This document shows positions 34,971 through 43,033 of a stretch of DNA of 64,000 nt, in pieces (positions within the stretch are counted from its first letter, which is position 1; every line of letters starts with the position of its first letter). The notes beneath the pieces were generated by a model. The model was given only the letters and a program-made list of their open reading frames with translations. It was not told the DNA's origin and made no database searches. Where the stretch lies: the NCBI RefSeq assembly GCF_003355455.1, contig NZ_CP031357.1:1590501-1654500 (forward strand), written 5' to 3'. This DNA is from Erythrobacter aureus. GTDB taxonomy: Bacteria > Pseudomonadota > Alphaproteobacteria > Sphingomonadales > Sphingomonadaceae. The position numbers and the translations under genes were made by a program.

Positions 34971-35498
34971 ATGCCAGTACCGCACCTTCTCCTCGCGCCA
35001 TCACTGATGGCAGCCTCTGCGACAGCTTCCCTTGCACCGGCAGAATTCCAGCCGGTTTTCGAGCAGCTGGAGGCAGAGAAGAAATCGTTCTGCACCGCAC
35101 TAGAAGGCGAGATGGCCGTCGAGGATCGACCGGTCAGCGCCGTGGTCGACTTCAACGCGGACGGCGTTGTCGACCCCATCGTTCCCGAGGCCGTGTTTTC
35201 ATGCTCGACCTCCGCCACGCTTTTCAAGGGCGGCACGGGCGGCGCGACGCATCATGTTTTCGTTTCGAAGGCCCAAGGCGGATATGACCGCTTCGACCTG
35301 CTTGGGCATGACTACAGGATTTTCGTCTGGAACGATTTTCCGGTAATTCTGATGGGCGTGCACTTTTCGGTCTGCGGGCTCGACCGGGTTTCGACATGCA
35401 TCGTCTCCTACACCTACGAACAAGGTTATTTTCAGGCGGCTGGAGATCTCGTGTCGCCCGAAGGACAAACGACAGAAGAGGAAGAACACAAGCAATGA
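34971..35498 (+). CDS. Secreted hypothetical protein
   Basis: 175 residues with a plausible signal peptide (LLLAPSLMAASATASLA, cleavage near residue 20) and a mature domain with three cysteines (in SFCTAL, FSCSTS and SVCGLD) plus DFNADGVVDP, a Ca-binding-like loop. No family recognised. Its stop overlaps the next ATG by 4 bp, so it leads an operon of small envelope genes. Confidence 0.68.
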   Translation: MPVPHLLLAPSLMAASATASLAPAEFQPVFEQLEAEKKSFCTALEGEMAVEDRPVSAVVDFNADGVVDPIVPEAVFSCSTSATLFKGGTGGATHHVFVSKAQGGYDRFDLLGHDYRIFVWNDFPVILMGVHFSVCGLDRVSTCIVSYTYEQGYFQAAGDLVSPEGQTTEEEEHKQ

Positions 35499-35695
35499 AT
35501 TCAAAGCTAAAACTGTTCGGCATCGCCGCGCTGATTGGCGCGGTGCTGAGCTACATCGCCGAAACGACTTTCTACAACGGCGTCGATGCAGATGGCGAAT
35601 TGCAGGAAAGCTTTTTCCTGCCTTTGACCTTCATTTTGGCCGCGCTCGGCATAGTGATGCTGCTGGCATCGCTGTTCGTCCGCAAGCACAAGTGA
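35495..35695 (+). CDS. DUF3955-like small membrane protein
   Basis: 66 residues with two membrane helices (about residues 5-22 and 42-61) separated by a loop with GVDADGELQESFFLPL, which fits the small DUF3955 family. ATG 35495 overlaps the preceding stop (ATGA). Function unknown; it probably acts with the secreted neighbour. Confidence 0.68.
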   Translation: MNSKLKLFGIAALIGAVLSYIAETTFYNGVDADGELQESFFLPLTFILAALGIVMLLASLFVRKHK

Positions 35696-35724
35696 TTGCG
35701 CCCTACCTTCACGGAGAATTTCGA

Positions 35725-36174
35725 ATGAAAAGACCAAACATCACCAACGCCTTCTTAGTCATGGCCGGAGCTCTCGCCCTTGCCGGATGCGAAGCGCAGG
35801 AGACCGCCGAGGATCCCTCAGCGACCGCAACTGGCACCGCAGAGCAAGCTGCCGAGCAAAACACGGACGAGACCCAGACCGGCACCCTTGTTTGCGACGA
35901 TGGCAGCACGATCGTGGCGACCTATCGTGACGATCTCGGTCCCGATGGCGGAGTGGATCTGGCAATCGACGGCAAGACGTATCAGCTTTATCTGGTTCCG
36001 AGCGGCTCAGGCAGCAAGTACAGCACCGAACAGGGCCTGACCCCGGATATGCTGCTGGTGTACTGGGAAAAGGACGACGAGGCGATGCTGATCGAAAGCC
36101 CGCTGGACGACAGTGCGACCGAGGATGAAGAGGTCATCCGCGCGCGATGCAACGTCGCCAATCCGGGCAAGTAA
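35725..36174 (+). CDS. Lipoprotein with MliC-like domain
   Basis: 149 residues from ATG 35725. A lipoprotein signal peptide with lipobox LALAGC is followed by an Ala/Thr/Glu-rich linker and a C-terminal domain (VCDDGSTIVATYRDD..., KTYQLYLVPSGSGSKY, LLVYWEKDDEAML) like MliC, the membrane-bound inhibitor of C-type lysozyme. It may protect the peptidoglycan. It follows the DUF3955 gene by 29 bp on the same strand. Confidence 0.75.
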   Translation: MKRPNITNAFLVMAGALALAGCEAQETAEDPSATATGTAEQAAEQNTDETQTGTLVCDDGSTIVATYRDDLGPDGGVDLAIDGKTYQLYLVPSGSGSKYSTEQGLTPDMLLVYWEKDDEAMLIESPLDDSATEDEEVIRARCNVANPGK

Positions 36175-36193
36175 TCCGGAAACGGCGGGCAGG

Positions 36194-36697
36194 GTGATCG
36201 CGAGCAAAGTCGCAAAAGCACTGTCCATGCTATCGGCTATGGTGCTGCTGGCCGGTTGTGCCGACAGCACCACAGGCTCGCCACCACAGGTCAGCCTCGA
36301 CGCAATCCCTCTAGACCTGCTCGAGACTTTCGAAGGATGCCGTCTGCGCGGAGGCGCGGTAAGCGAGGGCTACCCGAGCACGTGTCTGTGGGGAGGCAAG
36401 AACTTCAGACGCGATGAGGCAAACGGTACTGTAGGCGATATGCGTGTCATCCTGTTCGACATCGCCCCGCAAACAGCGTCATGCGATTTCGGCCATGGAC
36501 CGGTCCAGAGCTGCCTGATTGTCAATGGCGGGCTGTTCTACGACACGATCAAAGGGTATTCGCATCGCGAAGGCCAAGGCGCGGTGATTGCCGTCCGCCG
36601 AACGCAAATCTGCGATCCGGCGGAGATCAATTCCTGCCCGGCGGATGCAGGTATCTTCCGCTTCGAATTTGTCGAAACCTACATGACCCATCGTTGA
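36194..36697 (+). CDS. Hypothetical lipoprotein
   Basis: About 167 residues from GTG 36194 (ATG 36227 is an alternative). It has a lipobox VLLAGC and a mature part with several cysteines (GCRLRGG, STCLWGG, ASCDFG, SCLIV, ICDPAEINSC). The cysteine pattern suggests disulfides in the periplasm. No family recognised. It lies 19 bp after the MliC-like gene and is probably in the same operon. Confidence 0.62.
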   Translation: MIASKVAKALSMLSAMVLLAGCADSTTGSPPQVSLDAIPLDLLETFEGCRLRGGAVSEGYPSTCLWGGKNFRRDEANGTVGDMRVILFDIAPQTASCDFGHGPVQSCLIVNGGLFYDTIKGYSHREGQGAVIAVRRTQICDPAEINSCPADAGIFRFEFVETYMTHR

Positions 36698-36709
36698 AGG
36701 TGGGCGCCG

Positions 36710-37129
36710 CTATCCTTCCTTCGCGCTGTAGTAGAGGTCTCTTACATTGCCGCTGTCGTCGGTGGTGCACGACCACGGTGCCGCCGCGCCATCGATCATC
36801 AGGCTAACTGCTGCTCCGGTGGGGGTCGATGCGCTTTCCAAGACAGTGATTTCTGTCTCCGCACGGTTGGCCAGTTCATAAAGATCCGCGGTGCAATTTT
36901 CGCGTGCGGCATCAAGAACCGAAGAAGATGCGACCGTGGTCGCGGATGCGGACTCCGACGCTCGTTTCTTCGGCTCGACTGTCCCAGCGCCCTCTGCGTT
37001 TGCGATCGGAGGTGACTCCGCGGCATGCGCGACATCGTCTTGCGCAGACGTGCTGTCGTTCGACCCGCAGGCGGCCAGCGTTGCGAGAAGGACGGATGCG
37101 GCGCTCGCCGCCAAAAGTTTATTTTTCAT
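36710..37129 (-). CDS. Hypothetical lipoprotein
   Basis: 139 residues from ATG 37129: lipobox LATLAAC, a low-complexity Ser/Ala/Glu linker, and a short C-terminal domain (ENCTADLYELANRAETEITV, then PWSCTTDDSGNVRDLYY). No family recognised. It converges on the preceding lipoprotein gene with 12 bp between stops. Confidence 0.65.
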   Translation of the reverse strand: MKNKLLAASAASVLLATLAACGSNDSTSAQDDVAHAAESPPIANAEGAGTVEPKKRASESASATTVASSSVLDAARENCTADLYELANRAETEITVLESASTPTGAAVSLMIDGAAAPWSCTTDDSGNVRDLYYSAKEG

Positions 37130-37360
37130 TATGGCGAAACATCGACTGTCGTTAAGTGTTCCGCGACATGCAGCAAGAACGATGAGGATGGTCCCATACC
37201 CTGTTTGAGAATGACTAGAAGCAAGCGCGCCGCCGGATTCTTTCGTGACGATGGCGGGCACTGTTCGATCAATGATCCCACAGTTCATGGTAAGCCCCGC
37301 CCAGCGCTGCAGACCTAATGAAACTAATGGCTGGCCTATAGCCAGGTCCGGTTTCTTTCC

Positions 37361-37385
37361 AAAAGCAGACGGTCCGCTTTCGGCC
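37361..37385 (+). repeat. Degenerate 25-bp repeat, copy 2
   Basis: AAAAGCAGACGGTCCGCTTT followed by CGGCC; aligned with copies at 33686 and 42337. It lies about 100 bp before the plus-strand cobalamin riboswitch, at the left edge of the B12 module. Confidence 0.6.
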
Positions 37386-37480
37386 CGAAAAAGGTCGCAA
37401 TGCTCTGATCTCAAAATTTTCTTGCTCCTTGTGGGCGCTACAAATATTCAGTCCGTGCGATGGTTGTTCAACTGTCGCTG

Positions 37481-37665
37481 ACCGCGTCCGTAACGGGAAG
37501 GCAGTGAGGTTCTTCGAGCCAATTCTGCCGCTGTCCCTGCAACTGTAAGCGACGAGCGCGGAGCGCAAGCGGGACGATCCCGTGCCACTGGGCCGATATT
37601 CTCGGCCTGGGAAGGTGCGCTCCGGGCGACGACCCGCGAGCCAGGAGACCGACGGGCACGGGTCG
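37481..37665 (+). promoter_or_regulatory. Cobalamin riboswitch upstream of btuB
   Basis: The conserved B12-box elements appear in order: CGGGAAGGCAGTG with a stem, GCTGTCCCTGCAACTGTAAGC, GTGCCACTGGG, a CTGGGAAGGTGCGC strand, then CGACCCGCGAGCCAGGAGACC. These are the signature segments of the AdoCbl riboswitch. It precedes the btuB-like ATG by about 175 bp, leaving room for an expression platform. B12 should repress the receptor gene. Confidence 0.93.
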
Positions 37666-37839
37666 CTCTTGCCTTGGTTCAGGGATTGGCCGGGCGCGAA
37701 ACTCTTCGTCTGAGCGGCGACTGGCGGCCGGAGCCGCACCGTGACCCGCAGGCTGGCGCTCGCGTCCGCCGACCTGCGCGCGCGGCCGCTTTTGCGGAGG
37801 ATCCGGCCTTCTCGCTCGGCGCCGAGGAGTGCATATTTC

Positions 37840-39768
37840 ATGAAACCGGTATATCGTTCAATTTTTCTGGCAGCCATCTGCCTGCCCAGCGCGGCCTTCG
37901 CCCAATCTGCTACCGAAGCGGACGATCCGCCCAGAGATGTGCTGATTGTAACCGGCACCCGGTCGCCCGAACCGATTGCGACCGATCGCATCGGTGGTTC
38001 GGTCACGGTAATCGGCGATGAGATGCTTAACCACCGTCAGGTACGGACAATTTCCGATGTGTTGCGCGACGTGCCGGGGATCGCGGTCAGCCGCGTTCCG
38101 GGGCAAACGCAAGTCCGCATTCGCGGCGCCGAGGGCAATCACACGCTCGTTCTCGTCGATGGAATCGAGGTCTCGGATCCCTTCGCCGGCGAGTTCGACT
38201 TCGGCACGCTGATCGCGGACGAGGCGGCACGGGTTGAAGTGCTGCGCGGGCAGCAAAGCGCGCTCTACGGATCCGATGCCATCGGCGGCGTCATCCACTA
38301 TCGCACGCTGTCGGGGCGCGATGCGCCCGGTACTACTGTGCGGATCGAGGCAGGCTCTTTCCGCACGGTCAATGCGGCGGCCCGGCTTGCAGGCGCAGCG
38401 GGCGCACTGGATTACGCTTTGTCGGCTACTCTCAACAGCACCGATGGCACGCCGGGTGCGCGCGGCGGGACGCGTGACCTGTCCAGCGATACCGGCTCAC
38501 TCTCGGCCAAAGCCAACTGGTTGCCTTCGGCGAACACGCGGTTGACCGCTGTGGTGCGGTATGCGAGCGCCGAGGGCGAGTTCAACGACAGCGACAATGA
38601 CCCTGCAAGCCCGACTTTCGGTTTCCAGATCGACACCCCGGGCAACCGGTTCGAGAACGAAGCGATCTATGCGCTGCTGCGTGGCGAGTTGGGTCTGCTC
38701 GACGGACGGTGGACGCATGCGCTCTCAGGCCAGATCGCCGATACCCGTCGTGACGGTTTCAACGCCGCCGGACGATCCTTCGGCAGCGAGGGCCAGCGGC
38801 TGAAGACTTCGTATGAAAGCACGCTACGCTTCGGCGATGACCGCTTGCAACATCGTGCCACCGTTGCGGTCGATATCGAGCGCGAAAGGTTTCGCAACAC
38901 CGACCCTTCGGGTTTCGCCTTCACCGGGCTAAGGCAGATCGACAGTGCCGGCCTTGTCGGCCAGTACGAGTTGTTCATAGCTGACGCGGTCAGCGTTGGT
39001 GCATCGCTTCGCCGCGATTGGAACGGGCGTTTCGCCGACACGACGACGTATCGCGTGCAGGGCAGTTATCGCGTCACGCCTGCGACCCGGCTCCGCGCAG
39101 CGGCAGGCTCCGGAGTCAAGAACCCCTCCTTCTACGAAATGTTCGGGTTCGTCGATGGACGCTTCATCGGCAATGTCGATCTGGAGCCGGAGCGGTCCGG
39201 GGGCTGGGAAATCGGGATCGAGCAAGGCTTGTTTGGCGATAGCTTGTTGCTCGGCGCGACCTACTTCGAAAACGAGCTTACCGGCGAAATCTTTACCACT
39301 TTCCCGCCGCCCGATTTCATTGCCTCACCGGCCAACCGGGACACGATATCGACACAGCGCGGCGTGGAGGTATTCGCGACGGCACAATTCGGCGAGGCCT
39401 GGCGGGTCGACGGAATGTACACCTATCTCCACGCGCGGGAGAACGGCGTCGAGGAAGTGCGGCGGCCTGCTCATACCGCCAGCCTCGCCGTCGATTGGCA
39501 GGCATCGGGCGATCGTGGCGGCGTCACGATCGTCGCCCGCTACAATGGCGATGCGGTGGATGTTGCCTTTATCGACCCGTCTTTTGTTCCGGTGCGCGTC
39601 GCCTTGGACGATTACCTGCTCTTGAGTGTAAACATGCGGTACGCGTTGAGCGAAAGCGTCGAATTGTTCGGGAGGATCGAAAACGCGCTCGACGAAGAGT
39701 ACGAAGACGTCTTCAGCTTCGCCACGCCGGGTCGCTCCGCCGTGATTGGGGCGCGGGCTCGGTTCTAG
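37840..39768 (+). CDS. btuB: TonB-dependent vitamin B12 receptor, BtuB-like
   Basis: 642 residues from ATG 37840. A signal peptide ends near residue 22 (SAAFAQ), a TonB-box-like DVLIVTGTRS follows, then a plug domain (DVLRDVPGIAVSR, VRIRGAEGNHTLVLVDG) and a 22-strand barrel ending in aromatic F (ARF). Size and plug motifs match BtuB. The upstream cobalamin riboswitch makes B12 or corrinoid the likely substrate. It converges on the B12 operon of the other strand, with 42 bp between stops. Confidence 0.92.
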   Translation: MKPVYRSIFLAAICLPSAAFAQSATEADDPPRDVLIVTGTRSPEPIATDRIGGSVTVIGDEMLNHRQVRTISDVLRDVPGIAVSRVPGQTQVRIRGAEGNHTLVLVDGIEVSDPFAGEFDFGTLIADEAARVEVLRGQQSALYGSDAIGGVIHYRTLSGRDAPGTTVRIEAGSFRTVNAAARLAGAAGALDYALSATLNSTDGTPGARGGTRDLSSDTGSLSAKANWLPSANTRLTAVVRYASAEGEFNDSDNDPASPTFGFQIDTPGNRFENEAIYALLRGELGLLDGRWTHALSGQIADTRRDGFNAAGRSFGSEGQRLKTSYESTLRFGDDRLQHRATVAVDIERERFRNTDPSGFAFTGLRQIDSAGLVGQYELFIADAVSVGASLRRDWNGRFADTTTYRVQGSYRVTPATRLRAAAGSGVKNPSFYEMFGFVDGRFIGNVDLEPERSGGWEIGIEQGLFGDSLLLGATYFENELTGEIFTTFPPPDFIASPANRDTISTQRGVEVFATAQFGEAWRVDGMYTYLHARENGVEEVRRPAHTASLAVDWQASGDRGGVTIVARYNGDAVDVAFIDPSFVPVRVALDDYLLLSVNMRYALSESVELFGRIENALDEEYEDVFSFATPGRSAVIGARARF

Positions 39769-39810
39769 CGCATGTCTGACTGCCTGCCCGATCGCACTGC
39801 GGCCGGGCAG

Positions 39811-40629
39811 TCAGCTGCCCTGGTCGAAGGTCACGCGCGTATGGAACTCGCCATTCTCGCCGAAAGCGTCGATCCCGCGCGGCAGTTTAGCGACGCAATT
39901 CGCATCGAAGATGTCGCCGACAGACACGCTTTCGAGATCGTGTCGTACTGCGCTGATCGCGCATATCGCGCCGGATGCGGCCAGCTTAGCGAGCAGCAGC
40001 GCATAGTCCTGCTGCCAGAGCGGGAAAGACAGCTGCATGCCGGACGTTGCCGGGTGCTTTCGGAATGCTTCCTCCCGCCAGCTTCGGATATGCGTGAGAT
40101 GAAGGTCGCCGAAACATAGCCCGGAGCAGCCCGGCACGAGAGCGAGCGCAGGCGCAACCTGGTCGAGATAGTCCGGCCCGGATTGAAGCGGCACTCCGAT
40201 AAGAGGCAGGCCAAGATGCTCGGCTTGCGCGACCACTTCGGCGATCGCCATTTCCTGATGCGCGATGATCCGGCTGCGCGCATCGAAAGTGGTCAGGAGA
40301 ACGATCGGCGTGTCGGCCTCCGCTGCCAGGGTCAGATAGGCCAGATAGCTGTCTTTCCCACCGCTCCAGAACAGGATACGCGCAGCGGGGTCGGCCGCAG
40401 GACGCGTCCGTGTCAACCACGCCGCCTGCTGGATGCGGTCCGCGCGATCCTCCGTGCGCACCTGTTCATGGTCGAACGGGCAATGCCTGCATCCTACCCC
40501 GCAGCACCGTTCGCGCTTACGCAGGCCGATACGGGTGAAGACCTGATAGCCGGTTTCGGGATCGCGGTAGGTGTCTTCCCCGCGCGCACAGGCCTCTTCG
40601 TGCAGGGTCCAGTATCCTGGTTCAGGCAA
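39811..40629 (-). CDS. DUF71/COG2102 (Dph6-like) ATP pyrophosphatase with N-terminal DUF5522 cysteine domain, B12 subgroup
   Basis: 272 residues from TTG 40629. The N-terminal part HEEACARGEDTYRDPETGY plus the cysteine cluster CCGVGCRHCPF (residues 42-52) is a DUF5522 domain. The rest is an adenine nucleotide alpha-hydrolase with SGGKDS at residues 89-94. Published comparative genomics of DUF71 predicted a bacterial subgroup in B12 salvage. Its place as third gene of a riboswitch-controlled operon with a BtuF-like protein supports that. Biochemical function unproven. It overlaps the btuF-like stop by 8 bp. Confidence 0.85.
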   Translation of the reverse strand: MPEPGYWTLHEEACARGEDTYRDPETGYQVFTRIGLRKRERCCGVGCRHCPFDHEQVRTEDRADRIQQAAWLTRTRPAADPAARILFWSGGKDSYLAYLTLAAEADTPIVLLTTFDARSRIIAHQEMAIAEVVAQAEHLGLPLIGVPLQSGPDYLDQVAPALALVPGCSGLCFGDLHLTHIRSWREEAFRKHPATSGMQLSFPLWQQDYALLLAKLAASGAICAISAVRHDLESVSVGDIFDANCVAKLPRGIDAFGENGEFHTRVTFDQGS

Positions 40630-41440
40630 CCGCCATGAACTCCGTCACTGCATCCGACAGCATTTCCAGACTCGGTAGGAGCGCGGGGCTGGGTCGGCTG
40701 AAATGCAGATGGCCGTCGAGAAGGATGATGGGACAGCCGAGGGGGATGGTTTCATCGCGCGCGCGCATCTCATCGAAGCCGCAACATGCGACGATCACAA
40801 GGTCGGGATCGGCACCGGCAATCGTTTCCCATGTGGTCGCGAAAGAGCGATCACCCGCCCGGCCAAGCAGGTTCGTGATGCCGAGCAGATCGATCATATC
40901 GGGGATCCAGTGACCGGCGACGAAGGGCGGATCGAGCCAGTCGAGGAAGAGGATGCGCAGCCTGTTTGTCGCATGGCGACCACGAAAAGCGTCGAGAGTG
41001 CGGTCCCAGCGCTTCTTCAGGGCAGCAGCCTCGTCTTGCCGGTCGATCACATCCGCCACCTGATCGAAACAGTGCGGCACATCGGCCAGACGATGCGGGG
41101 AGAGATCGACTAGCCTCGGCTGGCTCGACAGGCCAAGCACTGCCTGTTGCACGTCGCCGGACGGAACCGCGCATACGTCGCATAGCGACTGGCTGATAAC
41201 GACATCCGGCGCGAGCGCTTCCAGCGTCTCGATATCGAGTTCGTAGAGCGGCCTCGTCGCCGTCTTCACCTGCCGGTCGATTTCCGCCGACGAAGCACCC
41301 TTGTCGATCCAGGTTCTTGTCAGTTTGGGAAGATGATCCCAATCGCCCGAACAGCTATGGCTGACGCCGACCAGACTCTGGTCGGCGCCAAGTGCGACGA
41401 CGATGTCAGTCGCGCTGGGGAGCAAGGATACGATGCGCAT
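40622..41440 (-). CDS. Cobalamin-binding protein, BtuF-like, without signal peptide
   Basis: 272 residues with the bilobal helical-backbone fold of the BtuF/periplasmic-binding family: RIVSLLPSATDIVVALGADQ at the start, LEALAPDVVISQSLCDVCAVP in the middle, and PSLEMLSDAV at the end. The protein begins directly with the first strand, so no signal peptide is visible. It may act in the cytoplasm or need an alternative upstream start (none seen). No BtuC or BtuD gene is in the window. It overlaps its upstream neighbour by 35 bp. Confidence 0.85.
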   Translation of the reverse strand: MRIVSLLPSATDIVVALGADQSLVGVSHSCSGDWDHLPKLTRTWIDKGASSAEIDRQVKTATRPLYELDIETLEALAPDVVISQSLCDVCAVPSGDVQQAVLGLSSQPRLVDLSPHRLADVPHCFDQVADVIDRQDEAAALKKRWDRTLDAFRGRHATNRLRILFLDWLDPPFVAGHWIPDMIDLLGITNLLGRAGDRSFATTWETIAGADPDLVIVACCGFDEMRARDETIPLGCPIILLDGHLHFSRPSPALLPSLEMLSDAVTEFMAVA

Positions 41441-41936
41441 CGAGCTTCTCCAGCAGCGCGATCAGCCCGAAGGCCGCTCCGCCATAGATGACATTGGCGA
41501 GAATGCCTTTGAGCAGGAACGGCAGACCGGCGACATAACAGGCAAGCCAGCCCTCTGCCGTGTTCGGATAACAGCCCATCGCGATCGGCGTCAGGTTGGA
41601 AACCAGGTAGAAGACGACCGCGTTGACGACCGCGGCAACGCCAACGGACCGAACGCCTATCGATACGAGCGGCTTGCTTACCGACAGCGTTGCCAAACCA
41701 TGGGCGAGATAGACGAAGCTCATAGCTAGGAGAGCGTAAAAGCCGCTCATCGCGTCCACGATAGCAACCGTCGCAAGAACGGGAATGCATGCGTAGCGTT
41801 TCGGGAGATAGGCGGCGGCGAGCATACCGACTGCCCCGACCGTCGAGACACCCATTACGTGCGGTAAAGCGTGTGAGGCGACGCCAGCGAGCGTCAAAGA
41901 CGCCGCAAGCGCGCCATATTTGGCGTGCTGGTTCAT
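41406..41936 (-). CDS. DUF6580 family membrane protein, putative B12 uptake component
   Basis: 176 residues from ATG 41936 with five or six membrane helices and a small loop GCYPNTAEGWLACY. The size and helix pattern resemble ECF-type substrate-binding (S) components. DUF6580 is annotated as a putative transport family. Being first gene behind a cobalamin riboswitch, ahead of a BtuF-like protein, it is a candidate inner-membrane corrinoid carrier. Direct evidence is lacking. Longer upstream reading to 42338 runs through the riboswitch and is not coding. Confidence 0.75.
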   Translation of the reverse strand: MNQHAKYGALAASLTLAGVASHALPHVMGVSTVGAVGMLAAAYLPKRYACIPVLATVAIVDAMSGFYALLAMSFVYLAHGLATLSVSKPLVSIGVRSVGVAAVVNAVVFYLVSNLTPIAMGCYPNTAEGWLACYVAGLPFLLKGILANVIYGGAAFGLIALLEKLDAHRILAPQRD

Positions 41937-41984
41937 GAAACCTGCTCCATCGACCGCCAATCCTCGAGCGGCTGCTTGAAAGGT

Positions 41985-42135
41985 TCGAGAGGCCGGTCTC
42001 CGGACTGACGAGTCTCGATCGGCAGCGCCTTCCCATCCATCGGACAGTGGCGTGCTGCTGCCGGTCACCCGATTACCGTTGCGAGGACAGTACCGGAATT
42101 GCACCGGTTTCCCGTTCGCCGTCTCGAATGCGCTC
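41985..42135 (-). promoter_or_regulatory. Cobalamin riboswitch upstream of the DUF6580-BtuF-DUF71 operon
   Basis: Read on the minus strand the B12-box elements occur in order: CGGGAAACCGGTGCAATTCC, then GTCCTCGCAACGG, GCACGCCACTG, GATGGGAAGGCGCTG and GTCAGTCCGGAGACCGGCC. It starts about 200 bp upstream of the DUF6580 ATG (41936) and ends about 50 bp before it. It should shut the operon off when B12 is plentiful. Confidence 0.93.
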
Positions 42136-42336
42136 TTGCGAGCGACGCATGCTGCTAGCTCAATTTGCCGAATGATGGAACACAAACCTTGTTCAGATTG
42201 AAGTCTGCTGAAACTGCAATGACAGGTGTATGCGCGCGGAGAGAGCTCCTTCAGCTTTTGGGTAACCAATGAATAAGCCTGATTGTCCCACTTGGAGGGT
42301 CGGAAATCGACCGACAGCTTTCCGCATTTGCTGCCC

Positions 42337-42361
42337 AAAACCGGACCGTCACCTTCCGGCT
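42337..42361 (+). repeat. Degenerate 25-bp repeat, copy 3
   Basis: AAAACCGGACCGTCACCTTC followed by CGGCT; aligned with copies at 33686 and 37361. It lies about 200 bp beyond the minus-strand riboswitch, at the right edge of the B12 module. Confidence 0.55.
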
Positions 42362-42541
42362 CGAATTCCGCCGTTTGAGGGACGGTTGGCTGGTGCTTTG
42401 CTACGCGCCAAACCGTTTGACCGCAGCATTGTCACGACTTGACGCAAAGTCCAGTTGTCGGGGATATCGGCGGGGGTATTTTCACGAGGCGAATTCGGAA
42501 TTAGTGAGCAGAATCAAATTCATACTTGTTCTCAATATGCT

Positions 42542-42556
42542 CCTCCTCCGCTACCA
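42542..42556 (+). repeat. Candidate attachment site, right copy
   Basis: Exact 15-bp copy (CCTCCTCCGCTACCA) of the 3' end of tRNA-Met at 23689-23703, same orientation, 18.85 kb away. No other tRNA sequence precedes it, so it is not a second tRNA gene. Confidence 0.7.
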
Positions 42557-42651
42557 GGAAATAGCGTCCGTATAGGTTCGTATGCGTCCGCATGTGTTCG
42601 CCTGAAGCCGCGGCCTTGGGCGTGTTTCTCGTCCTCGTGGAATCAAGCGAT

Positions 42652-42686
42652 GCCCCCCAACTGCGCGGTCGAGCCGGGGGGCTTTT
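42652..42686 (+). terminator. Stem-loop with T-run, possible original tRNA terminator
   Basis: Seven-base GC arms (GCCCCCC / GGGGGGC) enclose 17 bases and are followed by TTTTC. It lies 96 bp after the right copy of the tRNA 3' end on the plus strand, where the terminator of tRNA-Met would have been before the insertion. Confidence 0.6.
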
Positions 42687-43033
42687 CTCGCCTGTGCAAT
42701 CGCTTGTTGAGGGCATGCCCCAACGGGGTCCTTCGCAGGGGTCCCAATTTACTGTTTGAGTTCGAGTCCCGCCTGAGGATCCGAGCAGAAGCGACCGAAT
42801 TGGGGCAGGGGAGGACCCAGCCTTTTATCTCCTGAAATGACCGCTTCGCGGCCAAATCCAAGACCTTGGCTGCCGAGTTCCTGGGTCCTGAAAGCAGATA
42901 ATATTGCTTGTCAGTCGGCCAGCATGGAATGAGCATTTTCGAGCTTGGTCAAATCTCTCGGCTCGACTTCTATCAGAGAGTTCGGGATTGAATGAGGTTC
43001 GACAAGCGTTCGGCTGTCCAATAGGCTGAGACG

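Larger units (their letters stand above)
42362..43033. other. Non-coding stretch with the right island boundary
   Basis: About 670 bp without a supported gene. It holds the duplicated tRNA 3' end (42542-42556), a strong terminator (42652-42686), and a second partial T-arm-like match (GTTCGAGTCCC near 42770). It probably preserves the original downstream region of tRNA-Met and debris of integration. Confidence 0.5.

Noticed and set aside
42757..42775. GTTCGAGTCCC match resembling a tRNA T-arm near the right island end
   Set aside because: Only 11 bases match and no acceptor or anticodon stem surrounds it, so it is not a tRNA or a second attachment site.
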